A DNA stretch of 64,000 nt from Sphingomonas psychrotolerans (GTDB lineage Bacteria; Pseudomonadota; Alphaproteobacteria; Sphingomonadales; Sphingomonadaceae), in assembly GCF_002796605.1 (NCBI RefSeq), contig NZ_CP024923.1, positions 3,017,001 through 3,081,000 on the forward strand. Direction: 5' to 3'. Within the stretch, counting starts at the first letter, position 1; every line of letters begins with the position of its first letter. The position numbers were made by a program, and so were the translations under genes. The notes below the pieces were generated by a model. The model ran no database searches. It had not been told where the DNA came from and saw only the letters and a program-made list of their open reading frames with translations. This document shows positions 50,306-58,815 of the stretch, piece after piece.

Positions 50306-52447
50306 ATGGCAGACCGGGACTCCTCAATCACCACTCCCGAGGCCGCGCCACCGATCGGCGATTCTCCGGCAAGGCCCGCACACGCGCCAGGCACGCCCTT
50401 GGCCAGTATCATCGCCGTCGTCACCACCCTCCTCGGCCTGATCGTGCTCGCCTGGACGGTTTTGTTCGTCACCAAGGGACGCTTTCTCAAATCCACCTTC
50501 GAGCGTATCGCCGCCGCGCAGACCCATCGCAACGTGCATGTCGCGGGCGACTTCCAGCTCTATTTCGCCCCGTTCAACGTCAAGTTTCTCGCCGAAGGGC
50601 TGACGGTCTCGAACCCCGAATGGGCTGGCCGCGGCAATTTCTTCTCGGCGAAGAAGATCGATACGCGCATCTCCACCTGGAGCCTGTTCGCGCATAAATA
50701 TCGTTTCAACTGGGTGGGGATCGAGGACGGCCATGTCGATCTGCAATGGGACAAGGCCGGCGAGCGCAACACATGGACCTTCAGCCAGAAGAAGAAGGGC
50801 GACCCGTTCGAGCTTCCCGCGATCCGCCGCGCGCTCGTCCAGGGCACGTTGGTCCGCTATGTCGATCCGCGGATGCAAATCGAGGCCGCGATCCGCGTCC
50901 ACACCGTCGAGGCGACCGACACCAAGGTCGCCAACGCCGTCCGCTTCGACGGCAACGGTACTGCCCGCGGCACGCGCTTCACGCTGAACGGCGCGTTGCT
51001 GAGTCCCAACGCCACGGTCAGCGGCGGCGAGAACGAACTCCAGCTCCATGTCGAGGGCGTGCGCACCAACATCGACGTTTCGGGCACGCTCCCCGGCGCG
51101 ACCGAGCTCGAGGGTGCGGATCTCCATGTCGACGCGCGCGGCCAGAACCTCGCCGACATCTTCGCAGTGTTCGGCATCGCCGTCCCCGACACCCGCAATT
51201 ACCGGCTGCGCGCGGCGACGACCAAGCGCGGCGATGAATGGCGCTTCACCGGCTTGCGCGGCCGCTTCGGCGCCAGCGATCTGTCGGGCAAGTTCACCGT
51301 GGCACTCAAGGAGCCGCGGCTGCTGCTCACCGCCGATCTGGCGACGCGCGTGCTCGACATCATCGATGCCGGGCCATTCATCGGCTACAGCCCGCAGGCG
51401 TCTGCCGCGGGCGCGGTAGTGACGCAGGCCGCGGGTACCCCGCGGATCCTTCCCGACGCTCCGCTCCGGGTCGAATCGCTCAAGAACTTCGACGCCAAGG
51501 TCAACTGGACGGTGCGCACCGTGCGGGCCGAGAAGCTGCCGATCTCGAACATCACGCTCGGGCTCGACCTCGACAATCGGCTGCTCAAGCTCAGCCCGCT
51601 CAATTTCAGCCTCGCGCGCGGCACGGTCAATTCGGACATCACGATCAACGCGCGCCGCCAGCCGGTCTTCACCGACTATGACATCCGCCTCTCGCCCACT
51701 CCGATGGGCGTGCTGCTCGCCGGCTTCGGGGTCGAGGAATCGGGGACTACCGGCACCTTGAAGGCGCGGGTCCAGCTGACCGGTTCGGGCAACAGCGTGC
51801 ACGATTCGCTGGCCAATTCGAACGGCCGCATCGCAGTAATCCTGCCCAAGGGCAGCTTCTGGACACGCAACATCCAACTCTCCGAACTCGACATCGGCAC
51901 CTTCGTCCAGAAGATGTTCGAGAAGAAATTGAAGGAGCCGGTGCAGATCAATTGCGGGCTGATCGGCTTCAGCGTGCGGGGCGGCATCGCCGCGGCCGAC
52001 CCGATCCTGATCGATACGCAGAAGAACGTGATGCTCGGCCGCGGCGGGTTCAGCTTCAAGAACGAGACGATCGACATGGCCTTCCGGGCCGACAGCAAGA
52101 AGTTCAGCCTGTTCGCCGGCCAGTCGCCGGTGAGCATCGGCGGCTATTTCGCGCGGCCGAGCTTCAACGTGATCAGCCCGGAGCTGATCGGGCGCGCCGG
52201 CGCCGGGATAGGCCTCGCGCTCGTCGCCAGCCCGTTGGCGGCAGTGATCGCCTTCGTCGATGTCGGCGATGCCAAGGCCGCCGATTGCGGCCCGGTGCTC
52301 GCCGGCGCCTCGGCGGGCGGCCAGCGCACCGACAAGGGTAAGCCGCGCGACGATGTCGGCAAGGGCACCACCGCCAAGTCCGAAGACGGCAAGCGCTCGA
52401 AGGGCGACCGCCAGAAGCAGCGCAAGAAGTTCCTCGGCATCTTCTGA
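50306..52447 (+). CDS. AsmA family protein
   Basis: A 713-residue AsmA-like protein. One N-terminal membrane helix (LASIIAVVTTLLGLIVLAWTVLFV) anchors it in the inner membrane, with the rest in the periplasm. RNVHVAGDFQLYFAPFNVKFLAEGLTVSNPEWAG (seen as GDFQLYFAPFNVKFLAEGL) and the C-terminal IDTQKNVMLGRGGFSFKNE and GQSPVSIGGYFARPSFNVIS are the family N- and C-terminal blocks. AsmA proteins are lipid-transport-like bridges that help outer-membrane homeostasis. A lysine-rich tail ends it. The ATG at 50306 was chosen because upstream residues in frame do not fit. The VOC gene follows 38 bases after. Confidence 0.9.
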   Translation: MADRDSSITTPEAAPPIGDSPARPAHAPGTPLASIIAVVTTLLGLIVLAWTVLFVTKGRFLKSTFERIAAAQTHRNVHVAGDFQLYFAPFNVKFLAEGLTVSNPEWAGRGNFFSAKKIDTRISTWSLFAHKYRFNWVGIEDGHVDLQWDKAGERNTWTFSQKKKGDPFELPAIRRALVQGTLVRYVDPRMQIEAAIRVHTVEATDTKVANAVRFDGNGTARGTRFTLNGALLSPNATVSGGENELQLHVEGVRTNIDVSGTLPGATELEGADLHVDARGQNLADIFAVFGIAVPDTRNYRLRAATTKRGDEWRFTGLRGRFGASDLSGKFTVALKEPRLLLTADLATRVLDIIDAGPFIGYSPQASAAGAVVTQAAGTPRILPDAPLRVESLKNFDAKVNWTVRTVRAEKLPISNITLGLDLDNRLLKLSPLNFSLARGTVNSDITINARRQPVFTDYDIRLSPTPMGVLLAGFGVEESGTTGTLKARVQLTGSGNSVHDSLANSNGRIAVILPKGSFWTRNIQLSELDIGTFVQKMFEKKLKEPVQINCGLIGFSVRGGIAAADPILIDTQKNVMLGRGGFSFKNETIDMAFRADSKKFSLFAGQSPVSIGGYFARPSFNVISPELIGRAGAGIGLALVASPLAAVIAFVDVGDAKAADCGPVLAGASAGGQRTDKGKPRDDVGKGTTAKSEDGKRSKGDRQKQRKKFLGIF

Positions 52448-52485
52448 ACCGCTACACTCGCGCCACCCGACTCAGGAGAGCGAGT

Positions 52486-52893
52486 ATGGCTGACGAACAA
52501 GACCCGATGCACGGCGTCACAGCGCACCTCACGATCCGCGACGGCAAAGGCAGCGCGGCGGTCGATTTCTACCAGGCGGCGTTCGGCGCCGAGGAGATCG
52601 GCCGACACCTTGCCGAAGATGGAACGCGGATCATGCATTCGCATCTCAAGATTAACGGGGGTTCGCTGATGCTCAACGACGATTTCCCCGAATATACCGG
52701 CGGCGTCGCGGTTCCGGCGGGTGTCACGCTCCACATCCACACCGAGGATGCCGACCAATGGTGGGAGCGCGCGCTCGCTGCCGGCGCAACCGTGCGAATG
52801 CCGCTCGACAACCAGTTCTGGGGCGATCGTTACGGCCAGCTCGACGATCCGTTCGGTCATCATTGGTCGATCGGCGGCCCGTTAAAGGCGTAA
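52486..52893 (+). CDS. VOC family protein (PhnB-like)
   Basis: A 135-residue protein of the vicinal oxygen chelate superfamily, close to PhnB/glyoxalase-like proteins. Family features are VTAHLTIRDGKGSAAVDFYQAAFGAEEIGR (read as HLTIRDGKGSAAVDFYQAAF), TRIMHSHLKINGGSLMLND, LHIHTEDADQWWERALAAGA and FWGDRYGQLDDPFGHHWSIG. It is expected to be a small metal-binding cytoplasmic dimer; the reaction is not known for this subgroup. GGAGAGCG precedes the ATG. The 160 bases after it, before the convergent hisN-like gene, show nothing else. Confidence 0.9.
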   Translation: MADEQDPMHGVTAHLTIRDGKGSAAVDFYQAAFGAEEIGRHLAEDGTRIMHSHLKINGGSLMLNDDFPEYTGGVAVPAGVTLHIHTEDADQWWERALAAGATVRMPLDNQFWGDRYGQLDDPFGHHWSIGGPLKA

Positions 52894-53053
52894 CGCCAGC
52901 GCAACCGCCATCTTCCTTGCAATGTAGGATTTGGCCTGCTTGGCTGGCCCGATGCCGCGCCGCCGACCCTTTCGCGCCGCCCCTGATTCGTTGGTCCGCT
53001 CCGGCCCGGGGCAAAGTTTACGAATGGACCGCGACTCCCGCAACTTTGCCGAG

Positions 53054-53836
53054 TCAATGTCCCCGGCAGGCCAGTGCCTCGAGGATGTCCTCGACGCGCG
53101 CCGGGTCGCCCGCGGCGATCACTTCGCCGTTGCTGCCGGCGTGGAGTGGATCGCCCTGCCAGTCGCACATCCGCCCGCCCGCGCCCTCGACCACCGGCAC
53201 CAAAGCCGCGAAGTCGTGGAGCTTGAGCCCGGCCTCGACCACGACGTCCATCCAGCCGCTGGCGACGCAGCCGTAATTATAACAGTCGCCGCCCAGCACC
53301 GTGCTCATCACCGCTGCGTCGAGATGTTCGAAGGCATGGAGCTGATCGTCGTCGAACAAGGCCGGCGACGTGGTGGCGAGGATCGCCCCCTTCAGCTCGC
53401 GACAGGCGCGCGCCTGTGCGGGCTTGCCGTTGAACAAGGTCGGGCGCCCGGCGACGCCGAGCCAGCGCTCGCCGATGATCGGCTGATCGATGATTCCGAG
53501 CACCGGCCAGCCATCCTCCAGCAAGGCGATCAGGGTGCCGAAGATCGGGCGGCCGGCGATGAAGGCGCGGGTGCCGTCGATCGGATCGAGCACCCATTGG
53601 CGGCCGCTGCTGCCTTCGCGGATGCCGAATTCCTCGCCGATGATGCCGTCCATCGGGCGCTCGGCGACGATCAGCCGGCGCATCGCCTCCTCGGCTTCGC
53701 GGTCCGCGAGAGTCACCGGCGACAGATCGTCTTTGGCCTCCAGCCCGAACGAACCGCGAAAGCGCGGGCGGATCGCGGCGCCGGCGGCGTCGGCAAGACG
53801 CTCGGCGAGCGCGATATCATTGGAGGAAACGGGCAT
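53054..53836 (-). CDS. hisN: Histidinol-phosphatase, inositol monophosphatase family
   Basis: A 260-residue Mg-dependent phosphatase of the inositol monophosphatase fold, most like HisN, which removes phosphate from histidinol-phosphate in histidine synthesis. Metal motifs are IGEEFG, WVLDPIDGTRAFIAG and, in place of the classic WDxAA, KLHDFAALVPVVEGAGG. The HisN-like feature is GTRAF with the longer FIAGRPIFGTLIALLEDG. Distinguishing it from SuhB or CysQ is by resemblance. No his genes are adjacent, so the histidine role is inferred from the family. It diverges from the phospholipase gene across 65 bases. Confidence 0.82.
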   Translation of the reverse strand: MPVSSNDIALAERLADAAGAAIRPRFRGSFGLEAKDDLSPVTLADREAEEAMRRLIVAERPMDGIIGEEFGIREGSSGRQWVLDPIDGTRAFIAGRPIFGTLIALLEDGWPVLGIIDQPIIGERWLGVAGRPTLFNGKPAQARACRELKGAILATTSPALFDDDQLHAFEHLDAAVMSTVLGGDCYNYGCVASGWMDVVVEAGLKLHDFAALVPVVEGAGGRMCDWQGDPLHAGSNGEVIAAGDPARVEDILEALACRGH

Positions 53837-53901
53837 GGCTCAGCCCTACCCGCCCGTTTTTGACTCGCCAAGGTCACAAAGCGCTGCCAGTCGTTTCGGC
53901 G

Positions 53902-54960
53902 ATGCGCCTTTTCCTGCTCGCCATCGCCGTTTCGCTCGCCACGCCGGCCGCGGCGCAGCTGCGCGCGGTGCCCGCCCAGCCGGCCTCCGAAGTCGAGGCG
54001 CTGCGCGGAGTCGAGGTGTTCCTCGTCAACGAGAGCGCGGCGCCGATCGTGGATTCGGGGCCGCGCCAGATCGAAGTCACTGCGGTGGACGGCACCCGGC
54101 TCGTGCTCGAACGGGTCCCCGGCCCCACGCCCGTGATTGCGCCCGGCAGCTTCGCCAAGGCGCGCTACGTGCCGGTGAGCGTCGCGCAGGCCGCGGTGCC
54201 TCCGTCGGCGCAGCACCCGGCCGCAATCATCCCCGCCGAGGAGACGGTGGTCCAGAGCTCGACCGGTACGTCGGCGGCGTTCGTCGATCGCTTCGAGCCG
54301 CACGAACCGATCTACGGCGTGTTCGGCACCGGCGATGCCGGCGGCAAGCTGCAGGTCAGCTTCGCCTTCCGGCCCTTTGCCGAGGACGCCCCGCTCAAGC
54401 TCGGCAATCTGCGCTTCGCCTACACCCAGACGATGTTCTGGGCGCTGCGCGAGCCCTCGGGTCCGTTCCGCTCGACCAATTACAGCCCCGAAGTCTATGC
54501 CGACATTCCCTTCAATGAGAGCACCAGGGTCGCGCTCGGCTGGCGGCACGATTCGAACGGGCGGGGCATGGTCAATTCGATCGACGTCAATCGCATCTTC
54601 GGCCGCGTCGAGAAGAGCTTCGATCTCGGCGGCGACTGGCATCTCGATGTCGCGCCGCAAGCCTGGTTCTATGTAGGCAAGTTCGGCACCGCGCCCGACG
54701 TGAAGGACTATCTCGGCTATACCGCGCTCACCGCCGCGATCCGCCAAAAAGACGGGCTCAAGCTGGCACTCACCGGCCGCGGCAATTTCGACACGAGGCG
54801 CGGCGGTGCCGAGCTGTTCGTCTCCTGGCCGCTGGCGCCGCTCGGCGGGGGGATCGGATTCTATCTCTTCGGCCAGGCCTTTACCGGCTATGGTGAGGCG
54901 CTCGACGATTATCGACGGAACGACACCCATGCACGGATCGGCATCGCACTGACGCGATAG
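53902..54960 (+). CDS. pldA: Phospholipase A (OMPLA family)
   Basis: A 352-residue outer-membrane phospholipase A. The signal peptide is MRLFLLAIAVSLATPAAAQ. An unusually long N-terminal periplasmic region (residues about 20-150) precedes the 12-strand barrel. The active site is intact: GWRHDSNGRGMVNSIDVNRIF places His216 and Ser218 with the HxSNG motif and an Asn downstream that completes the dyad/triad. OMPLA hydrolyses misplaced phospholipids in the outer leaflet when the outer membrane is perturbed. The ATG at 53902 fits a signal peptide; the frame upstream from 53860 does not. A secreted peroxiredoxin follows 27 bases later, so they may share a stress transcript. Confidence 0.9.
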   Translation: MRLFLLAIAVSLATPAAAQLRAVPAQPASEVEALRGVEVFLVNESAAPIVDSGPRQIEVTAVDGTRLVLERVPGPTPVIAPGSFAKARYVPVSVAQAAVPPSAQHPAAIIPAEETVVQSSTGTSAAFVDRFEPHEPIYGVFGTGDAGGKLQVSFAFRPFAEDAPLKLGNLRFAYTQTMFWALREPSGPFRSTNYSPEVYADIPFNESTRVALGWRHDSNGRGMVNSIDVNRIFGRVEKSFDLGGDWHLDVAPQAWFYVGKFGTAPDVKDYLGYTALTAAIRQKDGLKLALTGRGNFDTRRGGAELFVSWPLAPLGGGIGFYLFGQAFTGYGEALDDYRRNDTHARIGIALTR

Positions 54961-54987
54961 ACCGACCCGACCTACAGGAGTGATGCC

Positions 54988-55536
54988 ATGCGGACCAAGC
55001 TTCTCTTCGCTGCCCTGCTTCTGCCCTTGTCGCTGCCGGTCGAGGCGGCGCTCGCGCCCGGCGCAGTGGCCCCCGCTTTCTCGGCCGGTGGCGCGATGGC
55101 CGGCAAACCGCACAGCGTGAACCTCAAGGCCGCGCTCAAAAAGGGCCCGGTCGTGCTCTATTTCTTCCCGGCGGCGTTTACCGGCGGCTGCAATGCCGAA
55201 GCGGCCGCCTTTGCCGCGGCGCTGCCGGATTTCACCAAAGCAGGCGCAACCGTGATCGGCATGACCGCAGGCAATGTCGACAAGCTCGTCGCCTTCTCGA
55301 GCGAGCATTGCGCTGGCAAATTCGCCGTCGCCGCAGCGAGCCCGGCAGTGATCAAGGGCTATGACGTGCTGCTCAAGAAGCCCGACGGCACGGCGACGAC
55401 GATCACCAGCCGCACCAGCTATGTAATCGCGCCCGATGGCCACATCGTCTTCGCGCACACCGACATGAATCCGGGCAGTCATATCCGGCTGACGCTCGAT
55501 GCGGTGCGCAAGCTCAAGGCGGGCAAGCGGGGCTGA
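54988..55536 (+). CDS. Exported peroxiredoxin (AhpC/TSA-like)
   Basis: A 182-residue thioredoxin-fold peroxidase of the AhpC/TSA/BCP group with a signal peptide (MRTKLLFAALLLPLSLPVEA), so it acts in the periplasm. VVLYFFPAAFTGGCNAEAAAF holds the peroxidatic Cys in FTGGC instead of the usual TPVC, and the second candidate Cys lies in SSEHCAGKF. It would reduce peroxides with electrons from a thioredoxin-like partner not encoded here. CAGGAGTG precedes the ATG. It sits 27 bases after the phospholipase gene. Confidence 0.87.
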   Translation: MRTKLLFAALLLPLSLPVEAALAPGAVAPAFSAGGAMAGKPHSVNLKAALKKGPVVLYFFPAAFTGGCNAEAAAFAAALPDFTKAGATVIGMTAGNVDKLVAFSSEHCAGKFAVAAASPAVIKGYDVLLKKPDGTATTITSRTSYVIAPDGHIVFAHTDMNPGSHIRLTLDAVRKLKAGKRG

Positions 55537-55671
55537 TCCGGAGGCCGGGCTTCACGCTTGGGAAAGCTTTCGCTCACCGTATGTTAGCAGTTGGGCGTTA
55601 AACCGCTGGTCCAAGAAATATGCGGGCGGGACCGCAAATTGTCCGCAACTTGAGAAGCAAAGGTAGAGCCT

Positions 55672-56703
55672 ATGGCCGGCGCAAGGGCGGTCCGGGCGGC
55701 ACAGGGAAGCGATCCGTCGCGCCGCCTTTATGACCGAATCGGCGACTTCCTGGTCGATCAGCGTCTCGACGCCGATCCCGCCAATTATGCGTTCGCCTAT
55801 CATCTGCTCGCCAATCCCAATGGGCCGCTCGCCCGCGCGGTCACCACGTTGACCGACGGCGGCGTCCGCCTCACCCAGCGTGACATCGAAACTCTCGGCT
55901 GTGAAATCCAGCCCGGCGCCGTGGCCAAGGGCGCAAAGGAGAAGGCCGACGGTCTCGTCGCCCGCACCCAGATGCAGGTTGAAGGCTTTCAGGACATGGT
56001 AACCGCGATGCGCGCCGAGACCGAAGATTTCGGCCGCGATCTCGCCGCCAGCGCGGAAGCGATCTCGCGCTCCACCGACGCGAGCGGTGCGCCGATGATC
56101 GATGAGGTCGCACGGCTGACCACGGCGATGCTCGACCGCGTCCGCAGCGCCGAGACGCGGCTCGAATCGGCGACACAGGAAGCGAGCGACCTGCGCCGTG
56201 AGCTCGAGGAAGCGCGCGACAATGCCCGCCGCGACCCGCTCACCGACCTCCCGAACCGCCGCGCGCTCGAGGAAGCCTATAAAGCACAATCGGCATCGGG
56301 GTCGCCGATCTGCGTCGCGGTCTGCGACGTCGATCACTTCAAATCGGTCAACGACCGCTTCGGCCACGCCGTCGGCGACCGCGTCCTCAAGGCGATCGCC
56401 GAGGCGCTCAGCCACACCTGCTCGGGGCATCTGGTCGCGCGGTATGGCGGCGAGGAATTCGCAGTGCTGTTCGCCGGCGTCGACCTCGCCCGGGCGCGCG
56501 ACATCCTCGACGCTGCCCGGGTAAAGGTGGCGACCAAGCGCTATCGGCTACGCGAAAGCGATGCGCCGCTGGGGGAAATCACGTTCTCCGCCGGTATTTC
56601 GGTGGCGCTTCCCGGTGACGGACTTTCGACCGTGTTTCACCGCGCCGATCGCCTGCTCTATGCCGCCAAGACCGCCGGACGAAACCGTCTGCACATAGAC
56701 TGA
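55672..56703 (+). CDS. GGDEF domain diguanylate cyclase
   Basis: A 343-residue enzyme that makes cyclic di-GMP. The N-terminal half (residues 1 to about 180) is helical, with a coiled coil around MQVEGFQDMVTAMRAETEDF and ARLTTAMLDRVRSAETRLE, probably a sensor or dimerisation region without a membrane segment. The GGDEF domain is complete: DPLTDLPNRRALEEAY, VAVCDVDHFKSVNDRFGHAVGD and the active site VARYGGEEFAVLF. No RxxD inhibitory site is seen five residues before GGEEF, so product inhibition may be absent. Neighbours give no hint of its input; c-di-GMP could influence the fimbrial or NfrB-like loci. Confidence 0.93.
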   Translation: MAGARAVRAAQGSDPSRRLYDRIGDFLVDQRLDADPANYAFAYHLLANPNGPLARAVTTLTDGGVRLTQRDIETLGCEIQPGAVAKGAKEKADGLVARTQMQVEGFQDMVTAMRAETEDFGRDLAASAEAISRSTDASGAPMIDEVARLTTAMLDRVRSAETRLESATQEASDLRRELEEARDNARRDPLTDLPNRRALEEAYKAQSASGSPICVAVCDVDHFKSVNDRFGHAVGDRVLKAIAEALSHTCSGHLVARYGGEEFAVLFAGVDLARARDILDAARVKVATKRYRLRESDAPLGEITFSAGISVALPGDGLSTVFHRADRLLYAAKTAGRNRLHID

Positions 56704-56824
56704 CCGAAATCGGACACGACTGTTCGCCCTTGATTGGCAATTTACACCAAGTGAGGCGTAAAATTTCCCAACATCCTTGAGCGATATCAAGGCGCACGCA
56801 GCATTTTCAGCTACTTAGCGTAGT

Positions 56825-56841
56825 TGGCACGCTCCCTGCTA
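56825..56841 (+). promoter_or_regulatory. Sigma-54-type promoter candidate
   Basis: TGGCACG (56825-56831), four bases, then CTGCTA matches the sigma-54 consensus TGGCACG-N4-TTGCW with a single change (T to C), and the -24 GG and -12 GC are exactly 12 bases apart. It lies about 60 bases upstream of the small gene at 56902. Sigma-54 promoters need an activator bound upstream; no such gene is adjacent. Confidence 0.55.
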
Positions 56842-56901
56842 ACCTCTTGGCATCGGCAGCCGGATGGTCCGGCCCGCCGATGACACCAGGGAGTAACTTC
56901 A

Positions 56902-57009
56902 ATGACCGCTCGTCTTTCCTCGCTCCACTATGCCGTCTCGCTCGTCGGCGCCGTGCTCTTCACCGCCGCCTTCGTGGTCTATTCGACCCCCGTCCTGCCG
57001 ATCGCATGA
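56902..57009 (+). CDS. Small membrane protein (35 aa)
   Basis: A tiny gene easily missed by length cut-offs. GGGAG lies 10 bases before the ATG. The product, starting MTARLSSLHYAVSLVGAVLF, has one hydrophobic helix (VGAVLFTAAFVVYSTPVL) and ends VLPIA. The next small gene starts inside its stop (ATGA overlap), which argues that both are translated. I recall similar short proteins ending in PVLPIA from other sphingomonads, but cannot give a family or function. A sigma-54-like promoter lies upstream. A single-helix envelope stress protein is one possibility, not shown. Confidence 0.6.
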   Translation: MTARLSSLHYAVSLVGAVLFTAAFVVYSTPVLPIA

Positions 57010-57134
57010 CCCGGAATCTGAAGATGGAGAAGATCACCATGGTACGCAGTGCAGTGCTCGGACTGGCCTCGTTCGGCCTCACCGCGACGATGATCGTCGC
57101 AACCGCAGCGCAGGGTTCGGCTCTCTTCGGCTGA
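57006..57134 (+). CDS. Small secreted or membrane protein (42 aa)
   Basis: The second tiny gene. The ATG at 57006 overlaps the TGA of the previous one (ATGA), and the frame gives 42 residues (MTRNLKMEKITMVRSAVLGL and on). Internal ATGs at 57024 and 57039 are possible starts. The hydrophobic part SAVLGLASFGLTATMIVATAAQGSALFG reads as a signal or membrane helix preceded by basic residues (as SAVLGLASFGLTATMIVATA). No family is recognised. Coupling to the upstream gene and the shared promoter suggest a linked function. Confidence 0.55.
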   Translation: MTRNLKMEKITMVRSAVLGLASFGLTATMIVATAAQGSALFG

Positions 57135-57166
57135 ACCCGGCGCCCGCCAAAGTGCAGGCGCCAGAC

Positions 57167-57192
57167 GGAACCTCCGGCGTTCCGCACCGGTT
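57167..57192 (+). promoter_or_regulatory. EcfG-type (general stress) promoter candidate
   Basis: GGAAC (57167-57171) and GGTT (57189-57192) are separated by 17 bases, matching the alphaproteobacterial EcfG consensus GGAAC-N16/17-CGTT except for one base. It lies 36 bases before the start of the SDR gene at 57228, in a family often part of the general stress response. Confidence 0.5.
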
Positions 57193-57227
57193 TTCCCTCG
57201 GCAAACCCTCCCTATGGAGCCACGCCG

Positions 57228-58085
57228 ATGAGCGATACCGACACGATCGAGATGATCCACGAGGATGCGCTGCCGGGACACGAAAGCGCGCTCGACCCCA
57301 AGCCTGATTGGGAGCCGCGTTACCCCGGCTCCGGCCGATTGCAGGACAAGGTCGCCGTGATCACCGGCGCCGACAGCGGCATCGGCCGCGCCGTCGCCGC
57401 GCTCTATGCTCGCGAAGGCGCCCATGTCGCGATCCTCTACCTTTGCGAGCATGACGATGCCGCGATGACCGCCGACATCGTCCGTTCCGAAGGCCGAGAA
57501 GCGCTGACCATCGCTGGCGACGTGGGCGACAAGGCGTTCTGCGCCAAGGCGATTGCGCAAGTGATCGAGAAGTTCGGCCGCATCGACGTGCTCGTCAACA
57601 ATGCCGGCGAGCAGCATCCGGACAAGGACATCACCGACATCACCGAGGAGCAGCTCAAGCGCACCTTCCAGACCAACATCTTCGGGATGTTCTTCATGGT
57701 CCAGGCGGCGATGCCCCACCTGAAGCAAGGCGCCGCGATCGTGAACTGCACTTCGGTCACCATGTATCAGGGCTCGAAGGAACTGCTCGATTATTCGAGC
57801 ACCAAGGGCGCGATCACCGCCTTCACACGCAGCCTGTCCGAGAACCTTGTCGAGAGGGACATCCGGGTGAACGCAGTCGCCCCCGGACCGATCTGGACTC
57901 CGCTCAACCCCATGGGTGGCGCGAGCCCTGAAAAGCTCGAGAATTTCGGCGAGAACACGCCGATGGGTCGGCCGGGCCAGCCCAACGAAGTCGCCCCCGC
58001 CTTCCTGTTCCTCGCCTGCGAGGATTCGAGCTATATGTCGGGCCAGGTCCTCCACCCCAATGGCGGGACGATCGTCAACGGTTAG
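57228..58085 (+). CDS. Short-chain dehydrogenase/reductase (general-stress type)
   Basis: A 285-residue NAD(P)-dependent SDR of the YhdF/YghA-like group, with an extra N-terminal segment (residues 1 to about 40) before the fold. Motifs: VAVITGADSGIGRAVAALYA, VLVNNAGEQHP, INCTSV-like IVNCTSVTMYQGSK, YSSTKGAITAFTRSL with catalytic Tyr and Lys, and VNAVAPGPIWTPLNPM. The C-terminus GQVLHPNGGTIVNG is typical. Such enzymes are frequent in bacterial general-stress regulons; an EcfG-like promoter upstream supports that. Substrate unknown. The stop overlaps the convergent PEBP gene by four bases. Confidence 0.92.
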   Translation: MSDTDTIEMIHEDALPGHESALDPKPDWEPRYPGSGRLQDKVAVITGADSGIGRAVAALYAREGAHVAILYLCEHDDAAMTADIVRSEGREALTIAGDVGDKAFCAKAIAQVIEKFGRIDVLVNNAGEQHPDKDITDITEEQLKRTFQTNIFGMFFMVQAAMPHLKQGAAIVNCTSVTMYQGSKELLDYSSTKGAITAFTRSLSENLVERDIRVNAVAPGPIWTPLNPMGGASPEKLENFGENTPMGRPGQPNEVAPAFLFLACEDSSYMSGQVLHPNGGTIVNG

Positions 58086-58726
58086 GCGGGAGCGACGCTG
58101 CCGATAAGCCGGATCGGCGCCTCTTCGCCGCGCGAATAAGTGCCCGTGAGCAGCCCGGCGGCAAGCACCCGCCCCGACATTGCCCGGACAATCGCGCCGC
58201 GGCCGGGCGTCTCGCCGGCGTCGGGCCCCGGGCCGAGCGCGAACAGCTGGAACGCATAATTGTGCAGCCCGTGTCCGGTGGGCGGATCGGGCGGCAGCCA
58301 GCCTTCGCTGAAATAACTGTTACGCCCTACATCGCTGATGCTGCCGGCGCCGTCGGCGCGGATTGCGCCTTCCTTGAGCTCACCTTCGTGGGGCGGCAAA
58401 TCCCAGACCACCGCGTGCACCAGCGGCTGGGGCGCCGGGGCGTCGGGATCCTCGACGATCAAAGCGAGCCGTTCGGTACCCTCGGGTACACTGGTCCAGA
58501 ATAAAGGCGGCGACACGCCCTCGCCATCGGCGGTGAACCGCTCGGGCAGCCGCGCACCGTTGGCAAAGGCAGGGCTGACGAGATGCAGCGACTCGAACGA
58601 TCCCAGCCCGGGTTGCGCGATCGCCAATTTGTCCGACCCGGCACGCAGCCCCTTGAGCGCACTGCCCAGCCAATGGGGAACATGTTCGAGCACCCGCCTC
58701 TCCCTTTCGTTCGATCGATCGATCAA
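58082..58726 (-). CDS. YbhB/YbcL family PEBP (Raf kinase inhibitor-like) protein
   Basis: A 214-residue protein of the phosphatidylethanolamine-binding-protein fold (YbhB/YbcL). The conserved pocket residues appear in RLALIVEDPDAPAPQPLVHAVVWDLPP (read as EDPDAPAPQPLVHAVVWDLP) and FSEGWLPPDPPTGHGLHNYAFQLFAL (read as PTGHGLHNYAFQLFAL). It has an N-terminal extension of about 35 residues without a signal peptide, so it seems cytoplasmic. Bacterial PEBPs have no clear enzymatic role. It diverges from the FMN reductase gene across about 90 bases. Confidence 0.9.
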   Translation of the reverse strand: MIDRSNERERRVLEHVPHWLGSALKGLRAGSDKLAIAQPGLGSFESLHLVSPAFANGARLPERFTADGEGVSPPLFWTSVPEGTERLALIVEDPDAPAPQPLVHAVVWDLPPHEGELKEGAIRADGAGSISDVGRNSYFSEGWLPPDPPTGHGLHNYAFQLFALGPGPDAGETPGRGAIVRAMSGRVLAAGLLTGTYSRGEEAPIRLIGSVAPA

Positions 58727-58815
58727 CGATCCAACCGCGCCAGCTATCCGAAGGCAAGTGCACGCCGCCCGCTGGATGCTGGCGCGGTCTGCCCCTTTGG
58801 GCTAGCGCATGCGGC

